Shown here in pieces: positions 34,572 through 41,716 of a DNA stretch of 64,000 bases. Each line of letters begins with the position of its first letter. Position 1 is the stretch's first letter. Origin of the DNA: Lysobacter enzymogenes (lineage in GTDB: Bacteria; Pseudomonadota; Gammaproteobacteria; Xanthomonadales; Xanthomonadaceae); contig NZ_CP067395.1 of the NCBI RefSeq assembly GCF_017355525.1, positions 2,914,001 through 2,978,000 of the forward strand. The letters are read 5' to 3'. The position numbers were made by a program, and so were the translations under genes. The notes under the pieces are model-generated. The model had not been told where the DNA came from. It worked only from the letters and a program-made list of their open reading frames with translations, and did not search any database.

Positions 34572-36632
34572 ATGCACCCACTCCATCGACGTTCGCGCAA
34601 CGCCGCCGCGCGTCTGGCTGCCCCGCTGGCGGCGCTCGCGCTGCTGTGCGCGCCGGCTGCGCAGGCCCAGTTCAAGGTTTCCTCGACCTTCCGCAACAAC
34701 ACCGAGGCTGGCTGGACGATCACCGGCACCAACCCCGGCACCAACCGCAGCGGCATCCTCACCGGCGGCTACGGCGCCATTCCGAACAACGTCAACGATG
34801 CCAACGGCAGCGGCTGGCTGCGCCTGACCACCAACCTCAACAACCATCAGGGCCAGGCGCTGTATACCGGCGGCTCGTTTCCCTCGACCCAGGGCGTGAC
34901 CATCGAGTTCGACTACGTCAACTGGGGCGGCAACGGCGCGGACGGCACGACCTTCTTCCTCTACGACTCCGGCGGCACGATGAACGGCGCGCCCGGCGGC
35001 AGCCTCGGCTATTGCGGCGGCAACGGCGCCTATCTCGGCCTTGGCCTGGACGAGTTCGGCAATTTTTCCGGCCAGTTGCCGGGCGTCTCCGGCGGCTGCC
35101 CGGCCAACAGCGGCAGCCCTGGCAGCCAGGCCGACCGTCTGGTGCTGCGCGGTCCGGCCAGCGACAACTATCGCTGGCTGGCCAATGCGGCGGTGAGCGG
35201 CGGCATCGACTCGCCGAGCGCCACCACCCGCCCGACCAGCAACCACCTGATGGTGGCGTTGATCCCGAACACGCCGCAACCCGGCTACACCGTCACTGTT
35301 TCGCAAGGCCCGACCGGCGGCACCCAGGCGACGCTGCTCAACAACGTCAACTTCAACTACACCGCGCCGGCTACGCTGCGCATGGGCTTCGCCGCGTCCA
35401 CCGGTGGCGTCAACAACATCCACGAGGTGCGCAACGTGCTGGCCTCGGTGCCGGCCGACGTCGGCATCACCAAGACCGTTTCCGCCGCGCGCATCCGCCG
35501 AGGCCAGCCGGTGACCTACACTTTGGTCGTCAGCAACAACGACATCAATGCGGTGGTCGCCGGCAATCAGGCGCCGACCATTCCCGGCACCGACGCGGCC
35601 GACATCACCGACACCTTCCCCGCCCAGGTGACCGGCGCGAGCTGGACCTGCGCCGCCAGCGCCGGCTCGACCTGCCCGGCCGCCAGCGGCACCGGCAACA
35701 TCGCCATCACCGGCGGCTATTCGATGCTGCCCGGCGGCACCTTGACCTTCACCGTGACCGGCACGGTCGCCAACAACGCCACCTGCAACGGCAACGTCGC
35801 CAACACCGCCACCGTCGCCTTCTCCGACACCGACCGCTTCGGCGACATCAACGCCGCCAACAACAGCGCCAGCGCGAACTTCGCGGTCGACTGCGTGAAC
35901 CTGTCGGTCGACAAGACCGCGACGCCGGCCAGCTTCACCGCCGGCGGCACCGGCACCTACGCCATCGCCGTCGCCAACGCCGGCAACATCGCCACGGTCG
36001 GCCAGCTCACCGTCACCGACGCGCTGCCGGCCGGGCTCAGCGTGCCCGACGGCGCGGTCGCCCTCGGCGGCGCGAACGCGGCCAACTGGGCCTGCACCGC
36101 GGCCAGCAACGTCCTCACCTGCCAAAGCAATACCGCCATCGCGGCGGCCGGCAGTTCCAGTTTCTCGTTCGCCGTCAACGTCGCCTTCGCCGCGACCGGG
36201 CCGTTGGTCAACACCGCGCGCGTCGCCGGCGGCGGCGATCCCAACTGCACCCTGGCCACGCCTTGCCCCGACTCGACGCCGACCAGCACGCCGGTGGTGC
36301 GGCCGTCGGTCAACCTGCGCATCCGCAAGGATGACAGCAGCGCCACCTACACGCCCGGTGGCAGCACCAGCTACGTCCTTACCGCCTGCAACCAGAGCGG
36401 GCCGGACGCGGCCAACGGCGCCACCATCACCGACAACCTGCCGGCCGGCGCGACCCTCGCCGCGCCGGGCTGGACCTGCGCCGGCAGCGGCGCCACGCCG
36501 GGCACCTGCCCCGCCGGCGGCGGCGCCGCGGGCAACACGTCGATCAGCGTGACCGGCATCGTCCTGCCGGTCGGCGGCTGCGTCAGCGTGACCGTGCCGG
36601 TGAACTTCAGTTCCAATCCGGCCAACTACTGA
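34572..36632 (+). CDS. Secreted L-type lectin-like protein with DUF11 repeats
   Basis: A 686-residue secreted protein. The signal peptide ('LAALALLCAPAAQAQ') is cleaved near residue 32. A concanavalin-like lectin/glucanase domain follows (about 35-300), with 'GVTIEFDYVNWGGNGADGTT', 'GAYLGLGLDEFGNFSG' and a metal-site-like Asp/Asn pattern of L-type lectins. Three DUF11 domains then repeat (about 302-440, 443-570 and 577-686), each opening 'ADVGITKTVS', 'NLSVDKTATP' or 'NLRIRKDDSS' and holding paired Cys ('GASWTCAAS', 'GWTCAGSG'). It likely binds glycans at the cell surface or in the matrix. A perfect terminator follows. The partial protein at the window start has the same repeat type. Confidence 0.72.
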   Translation: MHPLHRRSRNAAARLAAPLAALALLCAPAAQAQFKVSSTFRNNTEAGWTITGTNPGTNRSGILTGGYGAIPNNVNDANGSGWLRLTTNLNNHQGQALYTGGSFPSTQGVTIEFDYVNWGGNGADGTTFFLYDSGGTMNGAPGGSLGYCGGNGAYLGLGLDEFGNFSGQLPGVSGGCPANSGSPGSQADRLVLRGPASDNYRWLANAAVSGGIDSPSATTRPTSNHLMVALIPNTPQPGYTVTVSQGPTGGTQATLLNNVNFNYTAPATLRMGFAASTGGVNNIHEVRNVLASVPADVGITKTVSAARIRRGQPVTYTLVVSNNDINAVVAGNQAPTIPGTDAADITDTFPAQVTGASWTCAASAGSTCPAASGTGNIAITGGYSMLPGGTLTFTVTGTVANNATCNGNVANTATVAFSDTDRFGDINAANNSASANFAVDCVNLSVDKTATPASFTAGGTGTYAIAVANAGNIATVGQLTVTDALPAGLSVPDGAVALGGANAANWACTAASNVLTCQSNTAIAAAGSSSFSFAVNVAFAATGPLVNTARVAGGGDPNCTLATPCPDSTPTSTPVVRPSVNLRIRKDDSSATYTPGGSTSYVLTACNQSGPDAANGATITDNLPAGATLAAPGWTCAGSGATPGTCPAGGGAAGNTSISVTGIVLPVGGCVSVTVPVNFSSNPANY

Positions 36633-36653
36633 CGCGCGCCGCGGGCGCCATGA

Positions 36654-36686
36654 AAAAGGCCGCGCGGCCTGGCCGCGCGGCCTTTT
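36654..36686. terminator. Bidirectional Rho-independent terminator
   Basis: A 14-bp perfect stem (36654-36667 with 36673-36686) with A/T tracts at both ends and loop CCTGG sits between the convergent lectin-DUF11 and rtcA genes, so it can end transcription from both sides. Confidence 0.8.
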
Positions 36687-36710
36687 GGTTTGCGCTGTCG
36701 GAGGGCGTCA

Positions 36711-37745
36711 TCACGAGCTCACCGTCACCCGCCAGCAACGCTTGCCCTGCTGGACCCAGTCGATCTCCACCGGCAGGAACTTCTCGATCAGACGCGCATT
36801 GCTGGACAGATGATCGCTGACGAAGGCGGTGGTGAACTCGCCGCCACCGGCCAGCGCCATCGGCAACAGCAACTGGTCGGACAGGTATTCGCCGACCGCC
36901 GCATCCGAGCTCAGGTACTCGGACACGCGCCGCGCGAGGCCGACGGCGATCTGCTCGGCGCCGACGCCGCGCTCGCCGAGCGCGTCGAACAGCTCGGTGT
37001 GCTGGCCTTCGCCGTCGACCCGCAGCATCAGCACGTTGGCCGGGCTCTGCGCAGTCGGCGCGCGGCGCAGCTGCAGCGCGTCGGGGCCCAGCTTCAACTG
37101 CTCGGCCAACACCTGCAGCTCGCGCTGGCCGATCGAGTCGGCCAGCGAGGCCAGCAACGCGGTCGCCTGCAGGCGCGGCGCGGGGTCGCGCTCGACGAAA
37201 CTCGCCTCGCGCAAGGCCGCGCCCGGCGCGATCCGCAACTGCACGCACCCGCCGCCGGCCGGGAAGAAACCGTGCCGCTGCAGCGCGAACGAAGCGTCCA
37301 CGCCGAAACGGCGCAGCGCCGGCAGATAGCACTCGGCCAGGAAGTCGGCGCTGGGCGCGAGCGGGTTGTGGGTGCCGCCTTCCACGATCAGCTCCGACGC
37401 CGCAGCGCAGGACCACAGCGCCGGCAACACCGTCTGCAACACCAGCGTCGCCGAACCGGCGGTGCCGATCGAGAAGCGGTAGCGGCCGGGCTGGACCTGG
37501 CCGGGCACGAAGCGCAGCGTGGTAGCGCCGAGCTGGGCGCCGTCGACGTAGGCGCGGCCGATCTGCGCGGCCGCGCCGACCGCGGTGAGGTGCTGGCGCA
37601 TCAGGCCGGGGCGCTTGCGCTTGGCGCGGATGTGCTGCATCTCGAACGCGGTGCCGGTGCACAGGCTCAGCGCCAGCGCCGTGCGCAGCAGCTGGCCGCC
37701 GCCGCTCGCGCCGCTGATTTCGATCATTTCCATTTTCTTGTCCAT
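36711..37745 (-). CDS. rtcA: RNA 3'-terminal phosphate cyclase
   Basis: Converts RNA 3'-phosphates to 2',3'-cyclic phosphates through an adenylated His, preparing ends for RtcB. The 344-residue product has 'EISGASGGGQLLRTALALS', 'RAKRKRPGLMRQHLTAV' and the nucleotidylated His312 in 'FVSDHLSSNARLIEKFL'. The start at 37745 has GAGAAAG upstream; the longer frame is unsupported. It is the last gene of the ro60-Y RNA-rtcB-rtcA island, 118 nt after rtcB. Confidence 0.93.
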   Translation of the reverse strand: MDKKMEMIEISGASGGGQLLRTALALSLCTGTAFEMQHIRAKRKRPGLMRQHLTAVGAAAQIGRAYVDGAQLGATTLRFVPGQVQPGRYRFSIGTAGSATLVLQTVLPALWSCAAASELIVEGGTHNPLAPSADFLAECYLPALRRFGVDASFALQRHGFFPAGGGCVQLRIAPGAALREASFVERDPAPRLQATALLASLADSIGQRELQVLAEQLKLGPDALQLRRAPTAQSPANVLMLRVDGEGQHTELFDALGERGVGAEQIAVGLARRVSEYLSSDAAVGEYLSDQLLLPMALAGGGEFTTAFVSDHLSSNARLIEKFLPVEIDWVQQGKRCWRVTVSS

Positions 37746-37863
37746 GGTCTTTCTCGCGCGCGCGGGCTCCGCCGCGCGCTGTCGTTTCCTTTCGTGGTTC
37801 GGTGCGGGCGGCTTGCGCAGCCCGCGGTACTGGTTGAATTCGCCGCTCGCATCCATTCGTCGC

Positions 37864-39093
37864 TCAACCCTTCACGCAGACGACTTGACGCAAGGTGTGC
37901 ACGATCTCGACCAAATCGCTCTGCGCGGCCATGACCGCGTCAATCGACTTGTAAGCGGCCGGCGATTCGTCGACCACTTCGGCGTCCTTGCGGCATTCCA
38001 CGTGCGCGGTGGCGCGGGCGTGCTCCTCCAGGCTGATGCGCTTCTTCGCCTCGGTGCGGCTCATCACGCGGCCGGCGCCGTGGCTGCAGCTGTGGAAGCT
38101 GTCGGCGTTGCCGAGGCCGCGCACGATGAAGCTCTTGGCGCCCATGCTGCCCGGGATGATGCCGAGCTCGCCCTTGCGCGCGCTGACCGCGCCCTTGCGC
38201 GTCACCAGCACGTCCTTGCCGAAGTGATGCTCGCGGTTGACGTAGTTGTGATGGCAGTTGACCGCCTCGGCCTGGGCCTCGAACGGCTTGGCGATGGCCT
38301 TGCGCGCCGCCTCGACGACGTGCCGCATCATGATCTCGCGGTTGCTGCGCGCGAACCGCTGCGCCCAATCGACCGCGAACACGTAGTCGTCGTAGTGCTC
38401 GCTGCCTTCCGGCAAGTACGCGAGGTCCTGGTCCGGCAGGTTGATCATCCAGCGGCGCATGTCCTGCTTGGCCAGCTCGATGAAGTGGCTGCCGATCGCG
38501 TTGCCGACGCCGCGCGAACCCGAGTGCAGCATGAACCACACGCGCTGTTCCTCGTCCAGGCAGACTTCGACGAAGTGGTTGCCGGTGCCCAAGGTGCCCA
38601 GGTGGTTCAAGTGGTTGCTGCGCTCGAGCTTGGGATGCTTGGCGACGATGCGGTCGAAACCCTCGTGCAGGTTTTCCCAGGCCTGCAGCGACGCCGCCGG
38701 CGGGTTCGCCCACGCGCCTTTGTCGCGCTGGCCTCGGCCGATGGTGCGGCCGTGCGGCACGGCTTTTTCGATCGCCGCGCGCAGCGGGCCGAGCTGATCC
38801 GGCAGATCGCTCGCGACCAGGGTGGTGCGCACCGCGATCATGCCGCAGCCGATGTCCACGCCGACCGCCGCCGGCACGATCGCGCCGAGGGTCGGCACCA
38901 CCGAGCCCACGGTCGCGCCCTTGCCCAGGTGCACGTCGGGCATCACCGCGATCCAGCGGTGCACGAACGGCAGCTTGGCGATGTTGCGCAGCTGCTGGCG
39001 CGCTTCGTCTTCGAGCGGTACGCCGCGGGTCCAGTGCTTGATCGGCACCGAGCCCGGGTCGTGGATGACGTCGTAGTTGGCGTTTGCGTTCAT
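37864..39093 (-). CDS. rtcB: RNA ligase RtcB (3'-phosphate/5'-hydroxyl ligase)
   Basis: Joins RNA ends left by metal-independent ribonucleases, using GTP and Mn2+. The 409-residue length equals the E. coli enzyme. Metal and active-site residues are present: Cys83 in 'VDIGCGMIAVRT', 'TLGTGNHFVEV' (171-173), 'NCHHNYVNREHHFG', and the guanylylated His338 in 'SFHSCSHGAGRVMSR'. The start at 39093 is favoured over the longer frame by the AGGA upstream and by homology. It follows the Y RNA array by about 140 nt and is expected to be driven by the RtcR-dependent sigma-54 promoter upstream of ro60. Confidence 0.96.
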   Translation of the reverse strand: MNANANYDVIHDPGSVPIKHWTRGVPLEDEARQQLRNIAKLPFVHRWIAVMPDVHLGKGATVGSVVPTLGAIVPAAVGVDIGCGMIAVRTTLVASDLPDQLGPLRAAIEKAVPHGRTIGRGQRDKGAWANPPAASLQAWENLHEGFDRIVAKHPKLERSNHLNHLGTLGTGNHFVEVCLDEEQRVWFMLHSGSRGVGNAIGSHFIELAKQDMRRWMINLPDQDLAYLPEGSEHYDDYVFAVDWAQRFARSNREIMMRHVVEAARKAIAKPFEAQAEAVNCHHNYVNREHHFGKDVLVTRKGAVSARKGELGIIPGSMGAKSFIVRGLGNADSFHSCSHGAGRVMSRTEAKKRISLEEHARATAHVECRKDAEVVDESPAAYKSIDAVMAAQSDLVEIVHTLRQVVCVKG

Positions 39094-39235
39094 GGGTGCA
39101 GTTCCTGCTGTTCGGGCTTCGTGCCCGTGGCTCGGTCGAGCCGGTGAGATCGGATTCGTAGACATTCAAGAGCGCGGCCAGCGCATGCGCCGGGCCGCGG
39201 ATGCGGCTGATACAGAAAACGCTACGCACGGAGAC

Positions 39236-39300
39236 GAGGATGCGGCGGACACGTTCAAACGGTCAGGTTTATGTAGTCCGCCGCGCATTCGCCGCGCGGG
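39236..39300 (-). ncRNA. Minimal Y RNA-like unit (copy 4, no tRNA-like module)
   Basis: Read on the minus strand, GCGGCGGAC at the 5' side pairs with GTCCGCCGC at the 3' side, around ACTACATAAACCTGACC and TTTGAAC. It has the same 5' box (GCGAATGC then GGACTACA) as the three other copies but lacks the T arm, acceptor-like stem and D arm. It is the unit closest to rtcB. Confidence 0.5.
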
Positions 39301-39309
39301 GCGTCAAAG

Positions 39310-39450
39310 GGTGCGGCCGTCCTGCGACCAGGTTTGGCGGAACGTTTTCCCTGTGCTCTCCCACTGAGCTACCGTCGTTACAGTCCGTGACGGGCGGGAG
39401 TCGAACCCGCGACCGCAGGGGTACGATGTAGTTCCACCGGCATTCGCCGG
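39310..39450 (-). ncRNA. Bacterial Y RNA-like unit with tRNA mimic (copy 3)
   Basis: On the minus strand: box GCGAATGCCGG, helix strand GGTGGAAC, ACTACATCG, T arm GCGGG-TTCGACT-CCCGC, acceptor-like stem CCGTC/GACGG with a longer 12-nt loop, D arm TAGCTCAGTGGGAGAGC, then helix strand GTTCCGCC. The T arm before D arm order rules out an ordinary tRNA and matches YrlA. It shares GGTCGCAGGACGGCCGCACC downstream with copy 2. Confidence 0.7.
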
Positions 39451-39479
39451 ACGACCGCGTAAACAAGCAAATCAAAAAC

Positions 39480-39625
39480 CGAAACATCGAGACCGAAGGT
39501 GCGGCCGTCCTGCGACCAAGGACGTGGAACGTCTTCCTCGGGCTCTGACGCTGAGCCGCCGTCTTGCGACGTGGTCGGGTTCGAAGCCGACCGCAAGGTT
39601 CATGTAGTTCCGACAGCATTCGCAG
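39480..39625 (-). ncRNA. Bacterial Y RNA-like unit with tRNA mimic (copy 2)
   Basis: On the minus strand: box GCGAATGCTG, helix strand TCGGAAC, ACTACATG, a degenerate T arm GGTCGG-CTTCGAAC-CCGACC, stem CGTC-GCAA-GACG closed by a GNRA tetraloop, D arm GGCTCAGCGTCAGAGCC, helix strand GTTCC. It ends with TCTCGATGTTTCGGTTTTT, shared in near-identical form with copy 1 and possibly a processing or termination signal. Confidence 0.7.
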
Positions 39626-39661
39626 AACAACCGCATAAACCGAAAACAAAAAACCGACACA

Positions 39662-39781
39662 TCGAGACCAGTGGCGACGGAACGTTTCCTGCTCTAACCA
39701 ACTGAGCTACCGCCTTGCGGCGGGCGGGACTCGAACCCGCGACCCGGACATTAATGGTGTAGTTCCGCCAAGCATTCGCGA
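39662..39781 (-). ncRNA. Bacterial Y RNA-like unit with tRNA mimic (copy 1)
   Basis: On the minus strand: box GCGAATGCTT, helix strand GGCGGAAC (39769-39762), ACTACACC, T arm GCGGG-TTCGAGT-CCCGC (39740-39724), acceptor-like stem CCGCC/GGCGG closed by GCAA (39715-39718), D arm TAGCTCAGTTGGTTAGAGC, then helix strand GTTCCGTC (39683-39676) pairing over 8 bp with the first strand. This is the YrlA architecture: a tRNA-like domain whose acceptor stem is capped and whose free ends lie where the anticodon arm would be. It is the best-formed copy. Confidence 0.78.
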
Positions 39782-39801
39782 TGCGTCGGCCGCCCAACCG
39801 G

Positions 39802-39961
39802 GCCGGCGGGCCCTATCGCCCGCCGGCGTCTTCCCTGCGCCGCCCCGCACCTCCGTGGCGCGTGCGGCCGGCGGGCCGTCCTGGCCCGCCGCGCGGATGC
39901 GATCCGTGCATCCACGTCGCGGCGCGTCCTTGCGCCGCTGCGGCGACTTCCGTGTCGCCGC
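39802..39961 (-). ncRNA. Chain of six hairpins with GGA-containing loops, 3' of ro60
   Basis: On the minus strand, stems of 5-9 bp follow each other almost without spacers: 39961-39940 (loop ACGGAA), 39938-39919 (AAGGAC), 39913-39895 (ACGGATC), 39890-39870 (AGGAC), 39861-39837 (loop starting ACGGAGG) and 39827-39802 (CGATAGGG). Loop ANGGA repeats are the mark of CsrA/RsmA-binding RNAs. The region starts 24 nt after the ro60 stop and ends before Y RNA copy 1. It has no plausible coding frame of its own. Confidence 0.5.
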
Positions 39962-39985
39962 TTGTCGCTGCTCGGCAGCCCAGCC

Positions 39986-41536
39986 TCACAACGGTATCGA
40001 TCCGATCCGCTCGGCCCAGCGCGCGCTGTCGCCGCCCTGCGCGGCGAACACCGCGATCAGGTCGAACACCGCGTCGCTGAAACCGCCGACGTGCAACACG
40101 TCGGCCGACTCCACGGTCTGCGCGGTCGCCACCGGCTGCAAGTCGATGCAGACCAGCCGCGCCTGCGGGTTGCGCGCCTTGATCTGCGCCCACTCGCGCA
40201 TGGTCGCGGTCGCGCCGCCGTGGCGGGTGTCGCGCCAGCTTTCGTTGTCGGACACCAGCACCATCAGGTCGACCTTGGCCTTGCTGCGGTTCAACTCCGC
40301 GAACGGCGCGCTGACCGAGGTGCCGCCGCCGCACAACGCGGCGAGCTGACCGGCCTGGGTCATGACGCTGTCGCGCGGGTTCAAGCGCAACGGCCGCACT
40401 TGGGTGTCGAACGGCAACACCCGCGCGCCCGGGTTGCTGCGCTGGATGCAGGCGGCGATCAACGCCGCCACGTCCACGCAACGCACCTTGCTGGTCGCGC
40501 CGGGGCGGTAACCGGTGACCGGCGAGCTCATCGAGCCCGACACGTCGACCGCCACCACCACCGCGCCGTCCAGCGTCGGCACCTGCCGGGTCGCGATCTC
40601 CATCGCGTCCTGCAAGGCTTCCAGGATCGGCGCCGGCAAGCCGGCACCGGCGCTGTACGCGCTCATCAGCTGGTACGGGAACACCCGCCCCCGGCCGATC
40701 GCTTCGGCGTCGGTCAACCGCGCCGCCACCTCGACCACCATCGCCGGGTCGTCGAACACGCCGTTGCGCTGCAAGGTGTTGAGGTTCATGCGCAGGCTCT
40801 GCCACGACATGCTCCGCGCCAACTGCGCCCACTGCGCCGCACTCAGCGGCAGCGAGCTGAAGTGCTGGAACGGCAGCTTCGGCAGCGGCCCGGACGGATC
40901 GCGCTTGAACGCCTCGTACGCGCGCACCGGCGCCGGCAACGCCGACTCGTCGCAGGGCTTGCCGATCAGCCAGGCGTACAGCGCGGCGCGCTGCGCGTCG
41001 GCCGGCTTCGGCCGGACCATCTTGATCACGTCGGCGAGCGAGGGATCGTTGCCGACCGCCGCGGCCAGCAACTGCTCGACCGAGGCGTTCTGGATCCACT
41101 GCCGCACCAGCCGCTTCGGCCGCGAGCCCAGCGAACGGCGGCCGACCCGGCCGCTGCGCAGGATCTGCACGAAGTTGCGCAGCATGCGGCCGTTGTCGAT
41201 CACCTGGCCGAACGCGCGCTCCATCGACTCGCCGTCGCGCAGGCTCAGGCTGGCCAGCAACAGCGCCGGCATGTCCTTCATGTGGCCGCGCTGGCGGGCG
41301 TAGACCGCGGTCTTGGCGACGAACTCGGCATCGACCGCGGCGCTGAGCTGGAGCACGTAATCGAGCTGCTCGCCGGCGCTGGCGTAGAAGGTGCCGTTCA
41401 AGCAACCGGTGGCCGCGTACAGCGCCAGCGCCGACTCGGGACGACGGGCGTAGGCCACGCCGCCGGCCTCGTTGCGCACGCGCGCCGCCGGAGCCAGGCG
41501 GCTACGGAGGGAAGCGAAGAGCGAAGTGTTGGCCAT
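39986..41536 (-). CDS. rsr: Ro60 orthologue (Rsr), TROVE and vWA domains
   Basis: Ring-shaped RNA-binding protein that holds the ends of misfolded or damaged RNAs and is gated by Y RNAs. The 516-residue product has the TROVE HEAT-like region (about 1-310, 'FVAKTAVYARQRGHMKDMPA', 'NFVQILRSGRVGRRSLGSRP') and a vWA domain with an intact MIDAS motif Asp331-x-Ser333-x-Ser335 ('VAVDVSGSMSS') and 'CGGGTSVSAPF'. The start at 41536 has AAGGAA upstream and lies downstream of a sigma-54 promoter at 41574-41589, which excludes the longer frame. The island ro60-Y RNAs-rtcB-rtcA resembles the rsr-yrlBA-rtcBA operon of Salmonella. Confidence 0.92.
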   Translation of the reverse strand: MANTSLFASLRSRLAPAARVRNEAGGVAYARRPESALALYAATGCLNGTFYASAGEQLDYVLQLSAAVDAEFVAKTAVYARQRGHMKDMPALLLASLSLRDGESMERAFGQVIDNGRMLRNFVQILRSGRVGRRSLGSRPKRLVRQWIQNASVEQLLAAAVGNDPSLADVIKMVRPKPADAQRAALYAWLIGKPCDESALPAPVRAYEAFKRDPSGPLPKLPFQHFSSLPLSAAQWAQLARSMSWQSLRMNLNTLQRNGVFDDPAMVVEVAARLTDAEAIGRGRVFPYQLMSAYSAGAGLPAPILEALQDAMEIATRQVPTLDGAVVVAVDVSGSMSSPVTGYRPGATSKVRCVDVAALIAACIQRSNPGARVLPFDTQVRPLRLNPRDSVMTQAGQLAALCGGGTSVSAPFAELNRSKAKVDLMVLVSDNESWRDTRHGGATATMREWAQIKARNPQARLVCIDLQPVATAQTVESADVLHVGGFSDAVFDLIAVFAAQGGDSARWAERIGSIPL

Positions 41537-41573
41537 CGGGGCATTCCTTGGTTCGGGACTTGCCAGGACTAGA

Positions 41574-41589
41574 GCAATGACCGTGCCAA
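41574..41589 (-). promoter_or_regulatory. Sigma-54 (-24/-12) promoter of the RNA repair operon
   Basis: On the minus strand TTGGCACGGTCATTGC: TGGCAC, five bases, TTGC, an excellent match to the sigma-54 consensus. It sits 38 nt upstream of the ro60 start codon and next to the divergent gene for the sigma-54 activator RtcR. Transcription should start about 12 nt beyond the -12 element. Confidence 0.88.
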
Positions 41590-41614
41590 CTTTTCCGGAG
41601 CAACACCAACCGAT

Positions 41615-41631
41615 TGATTTAAAAGAAATCA
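41615..41631. promoter_or_regulatory. Candidate RtcR upstream activating sequence
   Basis: A perfect 6-bp inverted repeat, TGATTT and AAATCA separated by AAAAG, lies 26 nt upstream of the -24 element in an AT-rich patch of the ro60-rtcR gap. It is a plausible enhancer for RtcR or an operator for rtcR itself; with one copy seen, the evidence is limited. Confidence 0.4.
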
Positions 41632-41716
41632 GATGAAATACGACCGTCGGCACTCGTCAGCAGACCCGATCCGTTTCTATACTTGAATATACGAATTTAT
41701 CTGATCGGATATCCCC

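Noticed and set aside
39301-39780. Ordinary tRNA genes (several T-arm and D-arm sequences)
   Set aside because: On the minus strand the T arm comes before the D arm, no anticodon arm exists between them and there is no CCA; the acceptor-like stem is a hairpin. The Y RNA interpretation explains all of this.
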